The notes beneath the pieces were generated by a model. The model saw only the letters and a program-made list of their open reading frames with translations. It searched no databases and was not told the DNA's origin. A DNA stretch of 64,000 nt from Leucaena leucocephala (Eukaryota > Streptophyta > Magnoliopsida > Fabales > Fabaceae): positions 4,035,001 through 4,099,000 of the forward strand of contig CM073549.1 in assembly GCA_037074615.1 (NCBI GenBank). Reading direction: 5' to 3'. Below are positions 1-11,992 of this stretch, piece after piece; positions within the stretch are counted from its first letter, which is position 1; every line of letters begins with the position of its first letter. The position numbers were made by a program, and so were the translations under genes.

Positions 1-1332
1 ACTAACACTAGGTAATGAACTTCTGCCACAACCCTGGAATTTATTTCCTCTGACTTTATTCTTATCATGATCAGTGACTAGCTATTTTTATCATAGGCCA
101 AAAACTGCGGACGTCATCGAACAGTTTGCATTTGTGCCAAAAAAACAAAAGACCTATAGGACAAGTCGACGGGGCTAATTCAAGTTTAACCAGAGCTATG
201 ATTGTCTAAGGTTTATGTCATCTATGCAGCCATTGCAGTGACCTATATTGGAGGTTAAGAAAAGAAAGTAATCATCAAAAAATCCCAATAATAAATAAGC
301 AGCATGGAGCTGTTATCATTTTTTACACCAGAACTTGTTATGGTATGCTATTTACTTATTGCGAGACTTTTTGGTGATTATATTCTTTCTTATCTTTGGG
401 ACTTCATAATGATTATATCCTTTTGTTCATTGGCAACAGTAAGTTAGATTGCTGATCTCACATCCTAGTTGAGTGCCATTTTTTTCCTATAATCACATTT
501 TTGAGCCAATTTGGTTTCAGCTCATCATTAAAAGTGGGAGTGTTTCATGTCATGCTTCCACCTTCCTGGTTGATTGTACTCAGTATCCACAGCCTTTAAG
601 AGTGTACATGTAGCCATTTATGTTGTATATTCATTTATCAATACTTTACTGATTGGTTTATAATAGAAAATGAAGTTAATTTTCTTTTCGTTACTTTTCT
701 CACTCCTTTACTCTCTATGGTCATAAGGTGTTCAATCTTAAAGTGTTTTGTCTCCTTAAAGTGTTTCCTTTACCTCCAAATACATTATCTCTGTTCTCTT
801 ATAGGAAGCTTCTTACTTCTATTTTTTGTTTTTTAATAAGTATGCAACCTCTTATTTTATTCATAGAAAATAATTAAAAGGTAAAATTGGAAGAAACTGA
901 TAAATACTTCATCTTTTTATGCAAAATAACTTATAATATAGACCAATAATTTCTTCTGTCTAAAATTGATTTATATATAGGATCCGATCCGACGATATAG
1001 AGAATATTACAATACAAAACATTGTTTCAAAGAACTATAATGATGCACCTGTGATTCCAAATCCAAATTGTCCAAACACTCTAGGTGAAATATACATAAA
1101 ATGATTTTTAACATAAAATATCTGTGTTTATCTTTCCTTACATAAATAAAAAATTATATTAAATATAGAGGATTAATACTTTATGCTTAAAACTTAAAGG
1201 TTCAGGAAAAAACCATGTTAAAAGCATAATTTCTATTTGACTCTCATAATGCTTGAATATAAAATATATAATAAAAAAAAACCTTTTCAAACATAAAATA
1301 CTTTGTCAGAGAATTCAAATATGATCCTCCTT
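1..1332. other. Intergenic, no gene recognised
   Basis: AT-rich sequence with no long open frame and no recognisable coding similarity on either strand. It could include the transcribed tail of a gene lying to the left of the window, but nothing in the sequence proves this. Confidence 0.5.
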
Positions 1333-1595
1333 GGCCATTATACGTGGGTTCAACTAGTGAAGAGATGAGACATACGACTATTTAGCGTATGTTCAATCTT
1401 TGAGGAGTACCGCTTTGTTATGATTCTAGTAACGGCGCTTAGGGAGGCATCTAACTCCTGGGTGCCTAAATTTATACCTGAGGGTAATAGACGACTAGCC
1501 CTACCTGATATTGGTATCACGAAGAGAGATTTCACTCTACCTTAGATCGTGGGTGAGCTCAACTTTTTAAAAAAAAATTGTAACAAAAAAAAAAT
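1333..1595 (+). repeat. SINE-like retroposon, family 2, copy A
   Basis: About 263 bp ending in an A-rich tail at 1569-1594 and flanked by a 9-bp direct repeat ATCCTCCTT (1324-1332 and 1596-1604). The body is closely matched in reverse orientation at 10924-11195 and 25777-25969; shared words include CCTACCTGATATTGGTAT and GTGGGTGAG. Copies A and B start at about the same point, and a tRNA box-B-like word (GTTCAATC) lies near the 5' end, which suggests a SINE rather than a truncated LINE. The short open frame on the minus strand here is not a gene. Confidence 0.6.
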
Positions 1596-2067
1596 ATCCT
1601 CCTTTTACTTATGGATGGGACAGCATTCATATAAATTACTCGTATAAGATAACACACGTAACTAAAGGATAATTAATGACAATGACATTTTAAATGATTT
1701 TTTTCCCCACGTGCACATGCAAAACAAAGTTCAGAATCCGAAAGGAAGTTATTAAGTGATGATGAATAATATATAGTTCAATGTTACAGCCAATAATTTA
1801 GAAGTCAACGAATGAAATATGATTAAAATATAACCTTAAAAACAAGAAGAGATCGTAGACTTTAATAACATCATCCCCATATCTCAAGGTTGGTCACCTA
1901 ATTTTTTATACTTAGATTATTAACATATATATATTTATTGTTTCCATTGTGAATCACATTCTCTTGGGAAACAAACAAGGTGTCAATACTCAATTATATT
2001 TGAAATTAACATAATTGTTTCCGTAATAGAGAATTATATACCAATAATTATACAAGTCTTTGATTAA

Positions 2068-2220
2068 TTTAAGAGAAAACTGAGGAAAAATTCTCCATTA
2101 AAATTTTTATACATACATTATTACTTTATAAATTTTGTACTCATAAAATATTAATACTCTGATTTAGTTCCTTGTAACCAATAAAATTTTTAATGAGAGA
2201 TTTTTCTCAATTTTCCTTTA
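2068..2220. mobile_element. Fold-back MITE-like element
   Basis: The two ends are imperfect inverted repeats of about 45 bp: the left arm from 2068 (TTTAAGAGAAAACTGAGG onward) pairs with the complement of the right arm ending at 2220 (CTCAATTTTCCTTTA). The core is about 60 bp, there is no coding capacity, and the superfamily is not assigned because no clear target duplication was found. Confidence 0.5.
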
Positions 2221-3605
2221 ATTTTTAATTTAAAGGGTTTATCATTAGTTTAATTAATTAGGAGAAAATCTATGGTCAAGCACGGTATATTTACGTAACT
2301 AAATCAAACTTTATAAGTTTCATAAAGTATTTGTTTATTAGTGAGAAAGGTGAACCAAAATTCCATGCGATAATTAAAATATAATAATTAATATAATTAT
2401 TATAATATCTCGACTTGACTTTAACAACTTTTTTTTTAAAATAAGGATAAGAACAAATAATCGATATAAATATTAATGTTTAATAGTATATCTATAAGAT
2501 AAATCATACTATTAAGTTCTGAATTATGTAAAGAAAGGTTAGAGAAAATAGGGGGAAAATATAGTATCTACTTCATTTAAATTAAAAATCACACAAATTA
2601 TGTAAATTTCTTTTAAAGTAATCTTTAAAAATATTTTAATTGTCAGAACTATATATAATATATACTTCACACAAGTGGCTTTACCAATTATTTATTTATT
2701 TTTGCCTTCGGCTTTGCCAATTATTATATGAACCTAAAAATATACATTTGAAAACTTAACGTATTTTCAAAGTTTTTAAAGTCATATACGTTACTATTAA
2801 CATTAATTAATTCAGTTCGTTTGCAAATCAGTCCTTGAACAAAAAAAGAAAATAAATTAAAAAAATAATAATTTATCCAGGTTGGCCAAATTGGATAAGA
2901 TCCAAATAACTCTCTCTCCCGTTATTATTTTAATTTCAAGAACAAGTAAACCGATGGAGTTCGAATAACTTGATCACGTTACATGACTAATGGGACAAAA
3001 GCTTGCATATTGGACGCAGTTGACTGAGTAATTCCGCGTTATTTAATTTAATTACTTTTTCCTATAGTCCTATCCTTTATCATAAGAATATTTTCCTTTT
3101 TTTTATAAAAAAAGTATTAGTTTTATTAATAAAAATTTAAAAGTACTGTATTAACTAATTATAATAAAATTTTGTAATCTGAATAAATTAATTAAATAGA
3201 TTCTTATAAAAAAGATCGAAATGAATAGTATATATCAATGAACACACATGGATTGCATGTCAAAATTTGTAAGGGGCAAATATAATTTGAATTTCTCATT
3301 ACACGTTAATTGAGCAATAGAAAATAGAAATGATGATGTTCCTTAAGAAGAACCTGAAATAATAATAAGAAAAGTGAATAACGCGTTAATTAATAATTAT
3401 ATTCCACAAAAGAAGCCAAACGTTAATTTTGAGTTTTACGCTAATACTAAATTACTAATATAGAATTCGATTAATGAAGACTCTAATATTGTCCCTTTCG
3501 ATCTGTATCATTTATAACTAACTGCCTAATCATAATTCAACCAAACCCATGTTCCCATTTATGGTTTTCGTTCCCTTTCTCTAGACCACTTACATTTAAC
3601 ACTGC

Positions 3606-3850
3606 ATAATTATCCTTAATATAAGAATTAATTGGGCGGTTAAATTTAATCTTAAATATAATATTTTAATTCATTTTATCTTTCATATTTATCATTTTTT
3701 TTAAATTAATTTATTAATTTATAAACTGATATATAATATAATGTTAGTATAGATATTTTAGAGAGATTATATCATATTTGTTATAATTAAATAATCTATC
3801 TCATTTCTTAATTAATTGAGTAACTTTTATATTAAGGAATAAGGGGAAGG
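3606..3850. mobile_element. Degenerate Stowaway-like MITE
   Basis: The right end, AAGGGGAAGGAG followed by TA, and the left end, ATCCTTAATATAAG, form imperfect inverted repeats like those of the clearer Stowaway-type element at 50018-50269. The interior is AT-rich and non-coding. The left boundary is uncertain. Confidence 0.4.
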
Positions 3851-5305
3851 AGTATTACTTATTGACCAAAATGTGTTACTTTTCAATTTTACCCTTCACT
3901 AAAATTAATAGAGGCAAAATTAAAAAAAAACTACTTTTAGGAGAGGTGGCGTAAGCATAAAATATTAATTTTATGTAAACATAGAAAATATTTCCCGAGA
4001 GAGGTATGTTTGTATATGAAGAAAATTAGGATGAAAAGAATATTATGATTTTTTTTTTTAAAATAGTAAATTTTTTAATTATTTTAAAAAAAATTCTTTC
4101 GTAATATTTCCTCCCTTCTATTTTTCTTTAACTTTTCTCTCAATTTAAACATAGTTTAAGGTCATGTTTGATTTAATAGAAATATAAGTTTCAAAATTTG
4201 GTAATTAATTTTTAGTCATGTTTATCAGTTTGATGAACTTTTTTTATTTATAATATACAGAAAAATAATATAATAATTTTAGCGTCTCTTTTTTTACCTC
4301 TTAAAAGTCAAAGATAGTAAATAATTTTTCATTATGTAAATTATGGTAAAAAAAACAGATTAGATACATACTTTGCCAGGATTATGATTTAGTTGGATTG
4401 TTTACTTGGTTATGTTTAAATTTTCGTTTCATGAGTAATTTCCATATTTCCATCAACTACAAAATTTCTATTTTATAATAATATTTTATTTTTTATATTT
4501 AACATCCTATTATAGACTATAGACTATGAAGATAAAGCAATTTGATCATAATCATTTAAAAAAATAAGAGAATTAGTATGAGATTTTAAAAAAATGTTTT
4601 GATTACCAAAAAATTTTAAACGGCATAAATTTATTAGAGTTTTCTATATTTAACATCCTGTTATAGACTAATAAGACAAAGCAATTCGATCGAGATCATC
4701 TAAAAAAATAAAGGAATTATTATGAAATTTTAAATAAATAATTAATTACTAAAAAAATTTAAACAGCATAAATTTATTATCAATTTTTATATTAAAATTT
4801 ATCATTCTTAGTTTCTCTATTGTTATTAGAATTTTTGAATGATTAAATCATTCATTGTAATTACCCCATAATCAAATATGTCATCAGATATATCTAATAT
4901 ATGTGAGGAAGCCTTTTGGTAGTTTCCAGAGATTTTAGATATGCAAAATCCATAGAAAACTACAAGCTTAATACCACCTGCAATCTGCAAATCCACAAGC
5001 TAATGCTAATTAAACAAGTCCTCTTAGAAAGGGAAATCCATTGTCCCAAAGCAAAGCCTCAAGATCAAGGAACTAATTAATTAAGCAACCATAATCAGCT
5101 TCTCTAATCTCAAATTAATGTATCTGTATTCTTTTCCTGTCACAATCTGTGTGAGATTTCTAAACATTCTCAATAATTCGAAGAAGAAGAAGAAGAAGGT
5201 CATTAATCAACTATTAACTAAAACCTGTTGAAACAATTTCAATCTAATTTTCCTTAATTTCACCTATCGATCGCCAAACACAGTTTTGGGCGCAAAATGA
5301 AACAG

Positions 5306-5725
5306 TTACGCTTCCAAAAATCCAGTCATTCTCAGAATTGAATTCCGAACTTGGCTCAAATCTCGCCCCTTCAACGTCCTTCCGTTCCCCGTACACACCG
5401 AGAACGCCATTTTCTCGGCGATTCTCCGATTCACGATCACGTAAGGCGGCACCATTCCTTCGTCCTCCCATTCCTCCTCCAGCAGCTCACCATCGGAATT
5501 CGCTCGCCGGAAGATCCTCGCTGGTATATTTACCGGCATCGAATTCGCCATCTTCTTCTTCTTCTTCTTGCTCCTCTTCTTCAGCTTACTACGTCGCGAA
5601 TCCAGCTCCGTCTGCAAAATGTCACTCCGATAGTCATCCTCACCGTCTGAGGAGGCAGCAGGCGGAGGATTCTGCGGGTGGTGATCGGAGAAGATGACGT
5701 CGGCTTCTTGGAATTCTTCAGCCAT
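5306..5725 (-). CDS. S40-family senescence regulator
   Basis: Intronless gene for a 139-residue protein. The family (DUF584, 'senescence regulator S40') is plant-specific and nuclear; members are induced in leaf senescence and by abscisic or salicylic acid. Seen in the sequence: an acidic N-terminus (MAEEFQEADVIF), a basic block KLKKRSKKKKKK near residues 50-60 that could be a nuclear localisation signal, the conserved core MPVNIPARIFRR, then VPPYVIV and the diagnostic C-terminus GRTLKGRDLSQVRNSILR ending in GFLEA. The open frame runs 58 codons further upstream, but that part is serine- and leucine-rich with no family similarity, so the start at 5725 is preferred. Closest remembered relative is Arabidopsis S40-3 (At4g18980), which fits the neighbourhood. 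The 5' flank is duplicated at 8887-9233. Confidence 0.9.
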   Translation of the reverse strand: MAEEFQEADVIFSDHHPQNPPPAASSDGEDDYRSDILQTELDSRRSKLKKRSKKKKKKMANSMPVNIPARIFRRANSDGELLEEEWEDEGMVPPYVIVNRRIAEKMAFSVCTGNGRTLKGRDLSQVRNSILRMTGFLEA

Positions 5726-5755
5726 GAGAGAGAGAGAAAGAAGGGAGAGAGGCTT

Positions 5756-6104
5756 TTCAAGTTTGAAGGTATGGAAATGAAACAGTGAAGGTTGGGTTTT
5801 TCTAGTGAGAGAATTGAAGTGCCGTAGTAAGCACTGTTTGATTGGAATATGTTGTGAAATGGCGTCATTACAAATCATTGTGACTTTTAATTGGCCCAAA
5901 AAATTATACTAATGACTTTTCAATGTGGTCCCTAAGTCTCTTTCATTTATTGTAATGGCCCACAGATTTTTCTTAATTACAGTTAACTCTAAATTTTATT
6001 ATAAGGTACTACCTTTTAGAAAAGATAAATAATTTTATTTTCATAATTCGATACTTTGAAAATAATATAATATGAATACAAATTTTTTATTTAAATATTG
6101 CTAA
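5756..6104. repeat. S40 5' flank, duplicated copy 1
   Basis: Begins about 31 bp upstream of the S40 start codon and covers its presumed leader and proximal promoter. It is repeated in direct orientation at 8887-9233 at roughly 90% identity or better by eye; long identical runs include ATATGTTGTGAAATGGCGTC. The duplicate stops just short of the coding sequence. Confidence 0.85.
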
Positions 6105-6345
6105 TATAAAAGATTTATTTTGTTTTTAGATAAAATTAATGACTGAATTTTATCTTTTTATTTCAATCAAGTGAATAGAGATGCCTTGTAACAGAGACTA
6201 AAGAGTTTTTTTTCCTCAAAATTTATTCGCTATTCTAACTTGTATAATTGGGAATGTAGTTCCTTGTAGGTTAATAGTAGTTTGACCAAGTTGGTCTGCA
6301 GCTTTATATATTTAAATGGGGTTTTTGAAATTTGGATTGATTGCT

Positions 6346-6740
6346 AGGAAAATTATATATAAGTCCCATATAAAAAATTTAATTGTAAAAAAATAATTCA
6401 AATTTATCAAATGACTGTGAAGTTTCATTGGACCTATAATTAATATTTTTAAATTGTAAAATTATAAAACTGTCCCTAGAAAGAAATAATTCAAGTAATA
6501 GGAATAATAATTTTATAAAAAAAAACAATTTAAGCAATAGAAATGATAACTCCCAGATGAAAGAATAACAATTGGGGGCCAAAAAATAATAATTGAGACA
6601 TTTTTTTCTGGGGTAGTTCTGTCATTTCACAATTTAAAAAAATTAATCTCATGTCCTTTGGGACTTCACAGTAGTTTGATAATTTTTTGGAATTTTTTTA
6701 TAATTAAGTTTTTTACATGTGACTTAAATGCAATTTTCTC
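6346..6740. mobile_element. Long-TIR non-autonomous element, about 395 bp
   Basis: The first 125-130 bp and the complement of the last 125-130 bp match closely: TAAGTCCCATATAAAA against TAAGTCACATGTAAAA, then GACTGTGAAG against TACTGTGAAG. Such long inverted termini are typical of Mutator-like MITEs. The possible 9-bp flanks (TTGATTGCT and TTTATTATT) match at only 6 of 9 positions, so the superfamily is not proven. It lies between the two copies of the S40 5' flank. Confidence 0.55.
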
Positions 6741-7148
6741 TTTATTATTTTAACAATGTGCTTTTTCTTTTTTTAATAATATTAATGACTGATCTTTGTT
6801 ACATGTCTAGATTCATAGTATAAATAGTAACCAATTAATTAATAAGTATTTAATTTGGAGGTTTTTAAAAAATTGTACCCAGACAAGGAGTACAGAACTT
6901 AGATGCTGTTTTGCTTTACTCAATTTCCATCATTAGGTTCATGCCTTGCGTCGCAAGAGTCAAGACCATTATGATTTTCAATTACCATTATGTAATAATA
7001 ACAATAATTATTTTTTAACAAAATTAGTAAACATTCATTTATTCTATTAATAATACATCGATCTCTTAGAGGAATTAATTGAAGAAAGACAAAAGGCAAG
7101 GAAGCTAAATTTTAGCTGCGACGATCTTATGGAATCAAATAATCAAGT

Positions 7149-8437
7149 GTGTGTTTGGATATCAATTCTAAGAATTGATTTTGGCCAAAATCACAATTTA
7201 AATTTGTTTTACACAAACAGTAATTTTTGTTAAGAATTAATTTTGGACAAAATCTCGGTTTAAAACCTAAGTTTTGAATAAGCCACTGAAAATAGCTTTT
7301 GGTTTAAAACCTAAATTATAGATTATCCAATTACTATTCTACCCCTATTTTTTCTTACACCCTCTCTCCTCTCTCCTCTCTTTTTCTCTCTCCTCTCTCT
7401 TCTGTTTAGGGCTGTGCATAAAGCCCATAGCCCGGTATGCCCAGCCCAACCCGCACTAAAATAGCCCTGCCCAGCCCGATAAATATAAGGCAGGGCTAGG
7501 CATCGGGCTACAAAATTCAGCCCATACTTTTTTCGGGCTAGGCACCGGGCAAGGGGTTGCCCTGCTCTGCCCATGAGCACCACTTCTTTTATTTTTTTTA
7601 TTTTTTTTCCTAAATGCTACACTTAGAAGGGAGAATATGATAGTTACTGGTGACTAGAGGGTTATTTTAAAAATATGAGTAGTTAAGTAGGTAAGTTGTA
7701 TCTTTTAATATTTATAACTATATTAATTTTTTCTTTTTTTAACTTTGTTAATCATCATATGATTACATTACAAATTATAATTGTTTATTTTATTTTTTTC
7801 AGATGCTTAATATTTGTCAATATTAGGGAGATTGATGCAAAGTTACAATTGCAAATTACTTAGACTTCAAGGCTTTTTTTTACATGCAATGTATTTCAAG
7901 AATTTAATTATTATATTTTTGTTGCTTTATTCTTAGTGAATTATGGATATTATTTAAGTTTTAAAGACATATGAATATGGTATTATTTTATAAGTTTATA
8001 ATTGCAGATTTTTTTTTTACAACATGAGCATGGCATCAAAACTTGGGCATGCCCAGCCCGCCCATGCCCAGCCCAAAATGGTTAGGGCTTTTACCGGGCA
8101 GGGCCGGGCATCGGGCTGCAAAATGTAGCCCATGCTTTTTCGAGCAGGGCACTGGGCATGGGGGCAGCCCTGCCCATGCACAACCCTACTTCTGTTATCT
8201 CTCTTTTTCTCTCTCATCTCTACACTCTCTTCTCTCTTCCCTTTCTTCTCTAACATTTTTCATCTCTCTTACTTTCAATCAAATCATACCCTTTTTTGTA
8301 ATTTACCAATATAAAAAGTGATTCTACTACTAATTATCTAAACATCTCTATTCCCAAAACCTATTCTTCTCAAAATCTATTCTCCAGAACCTATTATTTC
8401 CAGAATCTATTATCCAAAAGTTAATCCAAACACACCC
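7149..8437. mobile_element. Possible outer MITE hosting the hAT insertion
   Basis: The left end GTGTGTTTGGAT and the right end ATCCAAACACAC are inverted repeats, with CT-rich and AT-rich sequence inside on each side of the hAT element at 7407-8188. Removing the hAT element and one target copy would leave about 0.5 kb, a normal MITE size. No clear target duplication was found around the outer ends. A relative with CT/GA-rich interior and a similar end (CCTGTTTGGATAGAC) begins near 28371. Confidence 0.4.
7407..8188. mobile_element. Non-autonomous hAT element, 782 bp
   Basis: Terminal inverted repeats TAGGGCTGTGCAT (left) and TAGGGTTGTGCAT (complement of right) are flanked by a perfect 8-bp target duplication CTTCTGTT at 7399-7406 and 8189-8196, the hallmark of the hAT superfamily. 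Both ends carry about 170 bp of G/C-rich subterminal repeats built on GCCCAGCCC and CATCGGGCT, as expected of transposase-binding regions. The 450-bp centre is AT-rich. No transposase remains, so it must have been moved in trans. Short open frames overlapping the ends are by-products of the repeats. Confidence 0.93.
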
Positions 8438-8886
8438 CAAATAAAATACAAAAATTGGCATAACAAAACATAACATTTTTTTAATCTAAAATCTTATATG
8501 TATATGACTTTAGTTGTCTAGCCACATTATTGAAGCTAAAGCTAAGATCTGAGCTAAAGATGGTATATGTCTATGTGAATAATAGTATTTGAATTTTCAG
8601 ACTATATATATATATTTGTAATTATTTGATATTTGTGGGGTTCAAAAGGTATATTTGCCAACAAAATTTTCTGCCTCATTTCACAATGTTCTAATCTTCA
8701 ACTTAAGAAGCTTTGAGTCCCTTTCATTTGACCCAATCTTTGTTGGCAATTTATACACTAATTTGTTTTTGACATAAAAATTGGAATGGAGAACAAATAC
8801 AAGAGCTGATATTATAAATAATTTAATAATCAATAAATTGAAGGAAATATATATATAATTTTATTTATTCCACAACATTAAATAGA

Positions 8887-9233
8887 TCAAGTTTGAAGGT
8901 GTGGAAATGAAACAGTGAAGGTTGGGTTTTTATTCTGAGAGAATTGGAGAGCGTAGTAAGCACTCTTTGATTGGAATATGTTGTGAAATGGCGTCATTAC
9001 AAATTATCATGACTTTTAATTGTCCCAAGAAATTATACTAATGACTTTTCAATGTGGTCCATACTTCTGTTTCATTTCTTGTAATGGCCCACAGATTTTT
9101 CTTAATTACAGTTAACTCTAGATTTTATTATAAGGTACTACCTTTTAGAAAAGATAAATGATTTTATTTTCATAATGTGATACTTTGAAAATAATATAAT
9201 ATGAATATGAATTTTTTATTTAAATATAGATAA
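8887..9233. repeat. S40 5' flank, duplicated copy 2
   Basis: Direct repeat of 5756-6104 with no S40 coding sequence next to it; to the left the sequence becomes unrelated AT-rich DNA. Differences from copy 1 are scattered point changes and a few single-base gaps. It lies about 3.1 kb upstream of copy 1. Confidence 0.85.
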
Positions 9234-10923
9234 TATGAATTCAAAATAAGAAGGCCTCAAAGTTTATGCTGCAAGTAAACACATATGTAGATTTGATAAA
9301 ATTTTGTTATGAACGGACGGAGTTAAATCTAATAGAGGGACTAGTTAGTTCTCTATAGATAAAGAAATATTTGAATCCTTATTAAAAAATAATTACATGT
9401 GTATTACTATATTTTAAACAGTATTGTTTTTGATAAAAAGAGATATTGTTAGAACAACAGTTTCAATTAAGAAGAAATATGAATTGGATGATAATTAAAA
9501 TTTTAAAAATTTAAAATTATTGATTCAATAGTAAATTAGAGTTAAGAGGGATAGAGAAAATAAATATACAGAGAGTTTATATTGGTTTAGCCTAACTACT
9601 TAGCCTATGTACAGTTCTCAGAGAATTCTTATGAGTTTTTACTATAATCCAAAATTCATCGGGCTCTTAGTGCCTTAATACATCAACAAGAGGTAACATC
9701 TCTCACTCCTACTTACTCTCCGTAAGGTTACAATCAATCAACTCAAGAAATTCACTCTCTTGAGTACCTCAAATGGAAGATAAAAAGATTTATAAGTTTC
9801 TCTCTCAAATAAAGTGATAGTATTAAATACTGAAGATCAAAAGTATTCGGCTCAGAATATGAAAAATATAGTATAACAGAGTATATATTAAATGAAAGTA
9901 GATGTGAGGTTGGTTGATAATCAATATGCTCAGTAGTTCGTTGTGTTACATCTACTGTGACCATCCTAAACAGGCCCTGGTTGGAAAAAAGAAAAAGTTT
10001 TTAAACAAATCTCATATAAAAAAAATTACATATAAATTTTTAATTTAAATTCACATACAGAAACAAGTATACGCAAAGAAATGGTTTCAATAATGCTACT
10101 TATTTAATTTGATTCATTTTAATTAGTCCCCATATTAAATCTTTGTGCGAGGCAACTGTCTTCATCTCTAACGCTTGCTTGCGAGGAGGCTTATTCTCAA
10201 AATAATTCTTTTAAAGTGTTTTCTTATAATAATAAAGTTTGAATACTTGATATTATTTAAAAATAAAATAAAATTATTTATACTGCTCAACCGAATTAAC
10301 CTCCGTTCGTCATCATATTGCTTGTTTTAGATACATGACTTTATGAATGTATAAAAGAAGAAGAAGAAGTATAATTTATGAACATACAAGAAGACAAGGA
10401 AGGCATTTTCTCATAGCAAGGCAAGGCAAGGAAGGTTTTGGAGATTAGAAAGGGTTAGCAATGGCGTACTCCAAAGAAGAGGACAAATAAATAAAATAGA
10501 AAAATATCTGAAGTAGTAGATGCTTAAATTACAATTAATTAATTAACAAGAGCAAGTGGATTATTCACCAACTCTTTTTCTTCCTCCAAGTCACTCATCG
10601 CCTCGTTTCAACTTCAAATATGTCATGGGATTGGCAACACACCCTTCATAAAAAATAATAATGACGAGCTTTGAATAATAAGAATTACAAACTAACATTA
10701 ACTTCTTTTGTTTTTGTAATGAATGGACTTTTTTTTTATGCAGAAAAATTTAGGTGGATTCATGTATTAGTCTTTCCACTAAGACTAAGACACGGACCTA
10801 GAGCTCATTTAATATTTATAAGTGACTTACGAGATCGTCTACTAAAGAAATTCTCACAACGATAAAGGGAATCAAACTTACGTCTTTATGGGATACAAGT
10901 TCATTTTTTATTATTTATGCCAA
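9234..10923. other. Intergenic, repeat-like, no gene
   Basis: No gene recognised. The part near 9560-9760, with words such as TTTATATTGGTTTAGCC and ATCGGGCTCTTAGTGCC, has the feel of a decayed dispersed repeat, but no termini were found. A GAA-rich run lies at about 10349-10368. Confidence 0.4.
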
Positions 10924-11195
10924 CCTTTTTTTTGGTACAACATTTTTTATAAAGGGGTTGGACTCACCCACGATTTAAGGGCAGGGCGAAATCTCCCTTC
11001 CTCCTAGACAATACCAATATCAGGTAGGGCGAGCCGTCTGTTACCCTCAGGCATAAATCTAAGCACCCAAGAGTTAGGATGTCTCCTCAAACGTCGCGAC
11101 TGAAATCACAACAAAGTGATACTCCCTAGAAATCGAATACGTTTCAAGTGGTCGCATGTCTCATCCTTTTGTCAGTTAAACCTAAAGACGATAGG
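10924..11195 (-). repeat. SINE-like retroposon, family 2, copy B
   Basis: Reverse-oriented relative of 1333-1595: the T-run at 10925-10933 is its A-tail, and GTGGGTGAGTCCAAC lies near its 3' end. The flanks TTATTTATGCCAA (before) and TTATTTATATCAA (11196-11208) look like a 13-bp target duplication with two changes. A box-B-like word (GTATTCGATTTC) lies near the 5' end. Confidence 0.6.
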
Positions 11196-11208
11196 TTATT
11201 TATATCAA

Positions 11209-11263
11209 TTTTTTTTTTTGGTTGCCCACCCGATTCACCGGAGCTTTGCCCCGACCACATGAG
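11209..11263 (-). repeat. SINE family 1, 3'-end fragment
   Basis: A T-run followed by GGTTGCCCACCCGATTCACC is the complement of the 3' end of the tRNA-derived SINE seen complete at 49144-49322. Only about 50 bp remain, so this copy is 5'-truncated. Confidence 0.6.
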
Positions 11264-11992
11264 AGTGGCCCAATTTTTTTTGATGTCATCACTATGACAC
11301 AATTTATGAGAGTGGCCCAAAGGTTTCAGTTGGGCTTATGAGAAATCTGTAGATATAAGGATGGTCATCATTAGAGATTAATTAGAGTTTGATTTGGTAG
11401 AATGAGTTAATCATTATCTAAACAAAATTGTACATATTTAATATTCAAATAATATGTCAAATAAGATTATTTTAATAGGAAATTACTTATTTCTTTCTCA
11501 ACAGGTTATTTCCTATTGTTGATTTTACTGGATAAAAATATGAAACTGTAAAGGTTATACAACTGGTAGATTGAAATTTAATATTTTATAAAAATATTGA
11601 TAAAAATTAAATTATTAAAAATTATTTTATAAAACCAATAGAGCTCAAATTTTAATCTAACAATTGAGATAAAAAGTGGAGAGTAAATAGAGAAGAAGGG
11701 GAGAGTTGAAAGAATCTAAATCTGAACATCACCTTAATTTTTTTATAAGCAATTATTATCTATTGGCCAAAAAAGAAAAAAAGAAGAAGCAATTATTTAT
11801 GACTTTTAATATTCTTCCTCACATGACAGATTTTTGTTCTTAAGTCTCTACATACATACACTCTTTTAAGGAGAATTACATACGGAGTTTAAATATAAAA
11901 AATATTATACATAAGTTTTACGCACTTATAAATATTAAAGCTTGTCTTCGACTTATAAATATAATCAAATACTTAAATATAAGGTTAGAATA

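Larger units (their letters stand above)
1605..5305. other. AT-rich intergenic region
   Basis: No gene recognised over 3.7 kb. It holds a fold-back element (2068-2220) and a degenerate Stowaway-like element (3606-3850). Much of the rest is A/T runs. The 3' UTR of the S40 gene should extend leftward from 5305. Confidence 0.5.

Noticed and set aside
7323..8321. Several open frames with Cys, Pro and Gly-rich translations
   Set aside because: They cover the G/C-rich ends of the hAT element and appear on both strands; they are by-products of its subterminal repeats.
9560..9760. Possible LTR retrotransposon remnant
   Set aside because: The wording is repeat-like, but no LTR ends, primer-binding site or coding remnants were found.
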